Both the position numbers and the translations under genes were made by a program. A stretch of 64,000 nt of DNA, from the NCBI RefSeq assembly GCF_036898825.1, contig NZ_JARUND010000002.1, positions 4,216,001 to 4,280,000 of the forward strand, given 5' to 3'. Source of the DNA: Streptomyces sp. B21-083. GTDB lineage: Bacteria; Actinomycetota; Actinomycetes; Streptomycetales; Streptomycetaceae. The notes beneath the pieces were generated by a model that saw only the letters and a program-made list of their open reading frames with translations, did no database searches and was not told the origin of the DNA. Positions within the stretch are counted from its first letter, which is position 1; every line of letters begins with the position of its first letter. Shown in pieces: positions 61,401-64,000 of the stretch.

Positions 61401-62312
61401 ATGGAACGGACCGGCTCCGGCAACGGGATGCCCCCGACCGACGTCACCACCCTCATCCGTACGGAGCTGCCGCGCCTCGCCGGTTCCCTGCGGAAGGTGG
61501 GTGAGCTGATCCTTGAGGATCCCGCCGCCGTCACCCACTGCTCGGCCGCCGAACTGGGCCGCCGTACCGGCACCTCGCAGGCCACGGTCACCCGGTTCTG
61601 CCGTGCCATCGGCCTCGACTCCTACCAGCATCTGCTCATCGAGCTGGCCCAGGAACGCGGTCGCGGCGAGGTCTCCGACTGGGGTACCGCCGAGATCGGG
61701 CCCGACATCTCCCCCGACGACAGCCTGGAACGGGTCGTACAGGTCGTCGGCAGCGCCGATCTGCGGGCCATCCAGCAGACCATCGACCGTATCGACCTCG
61801 ACTCCATCGAGCGCGCCGGACAGGCCGCCGCCCGCGCCCGCCGTATCGACGTGTACGGCGTCGGCGGCAGTGGCGCGGTCGCCCAGGAGACCGAGACGCG
61901 GCTCTTCCGTATCGGCTGCGCGGTGCGCGGCTGGACCGAGGTGCACGCCGCCCTCACCTCCGCCGCCCTCCTCACCCCCGCCGACGTCGCCATCGGCATC
62001 TCGCACTCCGGCTCCACCCGCGAGACCATCGAGCCCTTCGAGTTGGCCAAGCAGCGCGGCGCCACCACCGTGGCCATCACCGCCGATCCCAAGTCCCCGC
62101 TGGCCCGCGCGGCCGACGTACGGCTCATCTCCTCCTCCTCGGAGACCAGTTTCCGCACCGAGAGCATCGGCGCCCGCCACTCCGTGCTCGTCCTCATCGA
62201 CTGCCTGTACGTCCGGGTCGCCCAGCTCTCCTACCAGCGTGCCAGCGCCTCCCTCGCCCTCACCGACCACATCGCCAGGGAGCACGCGGTGAGGTCCCGC
62301 CGCACGCGCTGA
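61401..62312 (+). CDS. MurR/RpiR family transcriptional regulator
   Basis: A 303-residue regulator: N-terminal HTH_6 domain (AAELGRRTGTSQATVTRFCRAIGLDSYQHLLIEL) and a C-terminal SIS domain (RIDVYGVGGSGAVAQETETRLFRIG, DVAIGISHSGSTRETIEPFELAKQRGATTVAITADPKSPLARAADVRL). RpiR proteins sense phosphosugars. It lies between the divergent SIS gene and the co-directional mannosidase gene. A strong terminator follows. Confidence 0.9.
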   Translation: MERTGSGNGMPPTDVTTLIRTELPRLAGSLRKVGELILEDPAAVTHCSAAELGRRTGTSQATVTRFCRAIGLDSYQHLLIELAQERGRGEVSDWGTAEIGPDISPDDSLERVVQVVGSADLRAIQQTIDRIDLDSIERAGQAAARARRIDVYGVGGSGAVAQETETRLFRIGCAVRGWTEVHAALTSAALLTPADVAIGISHSGSTRETIEPFELAKQRGATTVAITADPKSPLARAADVRLISSSSETSFRTESIGARHSVLVLIDCLYVRVAQLSYQRASASLALTDHIAREHAVRSRRTR

Positions 62313-62334
62313 GCCGTCGCGAACTCGGCATGGA

Positions 62335-62370
62335 AGCCGCCTCGGGGTCACTGACCCCGAGGCGGCTTTT
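62335..62370 (+). terminator. Strong terminator after the RpiR gene
   Basis: Bases 62335-62350 and 62352-62367 are perfect 16-base complements and are followed by TTTT. It isolates the regulator from the mannosidase gene. Confidence 0.85.
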
Positions 62371-62400
62371 GCATGGATGAACCACCAAGGAAACTTGAAG

Positions 62401-62417
62401 ATGGTTGTTTGAACCAT
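62401..62417. promoter_or_regulatory. Possible RpiR operator before the GH38 gene
   Basis: ATGGTTGTTTGAACCAT has arms ATGGTT and AACCAT and shares TTGAACCA with the site before the SIS gene. Downstream, CCTGTTC occurs three times at 9-bp spacing (62449-62475). Confidence 0.4.
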
Positions 62418-62508
62418 CAGAACGGTGCACGATGGGCCCCCTCCGCTCCGCCTGTTCAGCCTGTTCCGCCTGTTCCATCCGTTTCCCCGTAGGCCTCGTA
62501 GGAGACCC

Positions 62509-64000
62509 ATGCGCGTCACCTCAGTCGAGTCGACCGAGCTGTTCGTCGGCAGCGCCGAGCACCCGCGTCAGGTGGTGATCGCCGAAATCGGCCAGGCCAC
62601 CGCCGGCCGTACGGTCCGGCTGACCGCCGACGGCCCCGGCGTCCGCGCCGAGGGGGAGACGCTCGCGACCGTCGGCGACGACGGCACCCTCCGCGCCGAG
62701 ATACCCGTGGTCTGCGACCTGCCCCCCGGCGAGCGCACCCACGTCACCGTCACCGTCGAAGACGCAGAGGGCACCGAGGACACCGAGGACACCGAGGACA
62801 CGGAAGGTTCCGACCGGCGGGCCTCGCTCACCGGGAGCCTGCTCGTCGCCGAGCCCGGCTGGACCATGTTCATGGTCAGCCACTTCCACTACGACCCGGT
62901 CTGGTGGAACACCCAGGCCGCCTACACCGAGACCTGGGACGTCGTCGACGATCCGGCGACCTCCGGATTCCCCGCGCGCCCCTACGACTGGCGCGGCCAG
63001 TCCGGGTTGAGCCTCGTGCGGGCGCACATCGATCTCGCGCGGCGCGACCCCGCGTACACCTTCGTGCTCGCCGAGGTCGACTACCTGAAGCCCTACTGGG
63101 ACGCCTTTCCCGAAGAGCGCGCCTTTCTACGGCAGTTGCTGCGCACCGGGCGCGTCGAGATCATGGGCGGGACGTACAACGAGCCCAACACCAACCTCAC
63201 CGGCGCCGAGGCGACCGTACGCAACGCCCTGTACGGCGACGGTTTCCAGCGCGGGATCCTGGGCGCCGACCCGCACACCGCCTGGCAGCTCGACGCCTTC
63301 GGGCACGACCCTCAGTTCCCGGGGCTGATGGCCGACGCGGGGCTCTCCTCCAGTTCCTGGGCCCGTGGACCCTTCCACCAGTGGGGGCCCACCATGTCCG
63401 TCTTCGGGGACGAACCCCGAGACCCCCAACGGATGCAGTTCCAGGTCGAGTTCGACTGGATCGCTCCCTCCGGACGCGGGCTGCTGACCGCGTACATGGT
63501 CAACCACTACGCCGCCGGCTGGGCCATCGACAACGCGCCCACGCTCCCGGAGGCGGAAGCCGCCGCCCTCAAGCTCTTCACCGGGCTGAAGGAGGTCGCG
63601 CTCACCCGCAACATCCTCCTCCCGGTCGGTGGCGACTATGCGCCGCCCTGCCGCTGGGTCATGGCCATCCACCGCGACTGGAACGAGCGGTACGTCTGGC
63701 CGCGCTTCGTCTCCGCGATCCCCCGCGACTTCTTCGCCGCCGTACGCGCCGAACTCGGCGCCGAAGGGCGCAGGGCCTCGCCGCAGACACGGGACATGAA
63801 CCCGATCTACACCGGCAAGGACGTCTCGTACATCGACACCAAACAGGCCCAGCGGTACGGCGAGACAGTCCTCGCCGACGCCGAGGCCTGGGCGACGCTC
63901 GCCTCCCTCGTCACCGGGCGCGCCTATCCCGACGCCGCGCTCGACAAGGCCTGGCGGCAGCTGATCTACGGCGCCCACCACGACGCGGTCACCGGCTCCG
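62509..64000 (+). CDS. GH38 alpha-mannosidase, 3' end beyond the window
   Basis: The frame is open from the ATG at 62509 (AGGAG upstream) to the window end, 497 codons. A beta-rich N-terminal part of about 110 residues contains a TED repeat linker (EGTEDTEDTEDTEGS). The GH38 catalytic domain begins VSHFHYDPVWW, with the zinc His and Asp, then TFVLAEVDYLKPYWDAFPEE and WQLDAFGHDPQFPGLM with the nucleophile Asp. Full-length members have about 1000 residues. It hydrolyses alpha-mannosides; no signal peptide, so probably cytosolic. Regulation is probably by the RpiR protein. Confidence 0.9.
   Translation, partial: MRVTSVESTELFVGSAEHPRQVVIAEIGQATAGRTVRLTADGPGVRAEGETLATVGDDGTLRAEIPVVCDLPPGERTHVTVTVEDAEGTEDTEDTEDTEGSDRRASLTGSLLVAEPGWTMFMVSHFHYDPVWWNTQAAYTETWDVVDDPATSGFPARPYDWRGQSGLSLVRAHIDLARRDPAYTFVLAEVDYLKPYWDAFPEERAFLRQLLRTGRVEIMGGTYNEPNTNLTGAEATVRNALYGDGFQRGILGADPHTAWQLDAFGHDPQFPGLMADAGLSSSSWARGPFHQWGPTMSVFGDEPRDPQRMQFQVEFDWIAPSGRGLLTAYMVNHYAAGWAIDNAPTLPEAEAAALKLFTGLKEVALTRNILLPVGGDYAPPCRWVMAIHRDWNERYVWPRFVSAIPRDFFAAVRAELGAEGRRASPQTRDMNPIYTGKDVSYIDTKQAQRYGETVLADAEAWATLASLVTGRAYPDAALDKAWRQLIYGAHHDAVTGS

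Overview
The window is high-GC actinobacterial chromosome, almost certainly Streptomyces. It has frequent GTG starts, GTGA/ATGA stop-start overlaps, an XRE/TPR-type regulator beside tiny coupled genes, a hemL - phosphoglycerate mutase-like - system II cytochrome c maturation block, and many two-gene translationally coupled units. All calls come from reading the sequence; no database search was run.

Layout. 0-7.4 kb: a transglutaminase-like protein cut by the window edge, a PucR regulator divergent from a cytosine-deaminase-like enzyme coupled to an Fe(II) dioxygenase, then a coupled pair of an ATPase and a membrane-anchored periplasmic-binding-fold protein. 7.4-15.5 kb (minus strand): hemL, a histidine phosphatase, a deacetylase-like lipoprotein, and TlpA/ResA-CcdA-ResB-CcsB. 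15.8-16.5 kb: a conserved-looking hypothetical gene whose 3' end and terminator recur as a direct repeat at 41.86-42.01 kb.

16.6-42.3 kb, between those repeats, looks like accessory DNA. It carries a flavoprotein, a deletion scar joining two genes that both lost their 5' ends, two dCTP-deaminase-like paralogs with complementary active-site losses, a glycosyltransferase, a serine hydrolase and a truncated cation transporter. It also holds a large glucan-use region: a LacI regulon (sugar ABC transporter, two GH3 enzymes, duplicated promoter/operator modules) and a ROK-linked block (GH30 with two CBM6 domains, sugar ABC transporter, frameshifted GH1). Seven genes here are broken or damaged near one end. 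The likely theme is uptake and hydrolysis of beta-linked glucosides, perhaps from fungal walls.

42.4-51 kb: small enzymes, a WYL regulator, a very large secreted sialidase-like propeller protein, an AI-2E-type permease, an acyltransferase and a NUDIX hydrolase. 51-54 kb: 13-bp direct repeats before a winged-helix protein with a C-terminal zinc ribbon, and a secreted DUF4232 protein framed by 66-bp inverted repeats, one of which abuts a 5'-truncated DUF433 gene.

54-57.5 kb is the most unusual locus. An XRE/TPR regulator is divergent from three tiny coupled genes, the last coding a 77-residue protein with ten cysteines. A strong hairpin follows, then a 170-residue protein with a C-terminal CGPC and a SAM methyltransferase. 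This resembles the layout of a peptide-natural-product (RiPP) or metal-peptide locus and is the best candidate here for an undescribed system.

57.5-64 kb: a GNAT gene and its truncated copy around an SDR gene, a RelE/Phd toxin-antitoxin pair, and a SIS protein - RpiR regulator - GH38 mannosidase block running off the window end.
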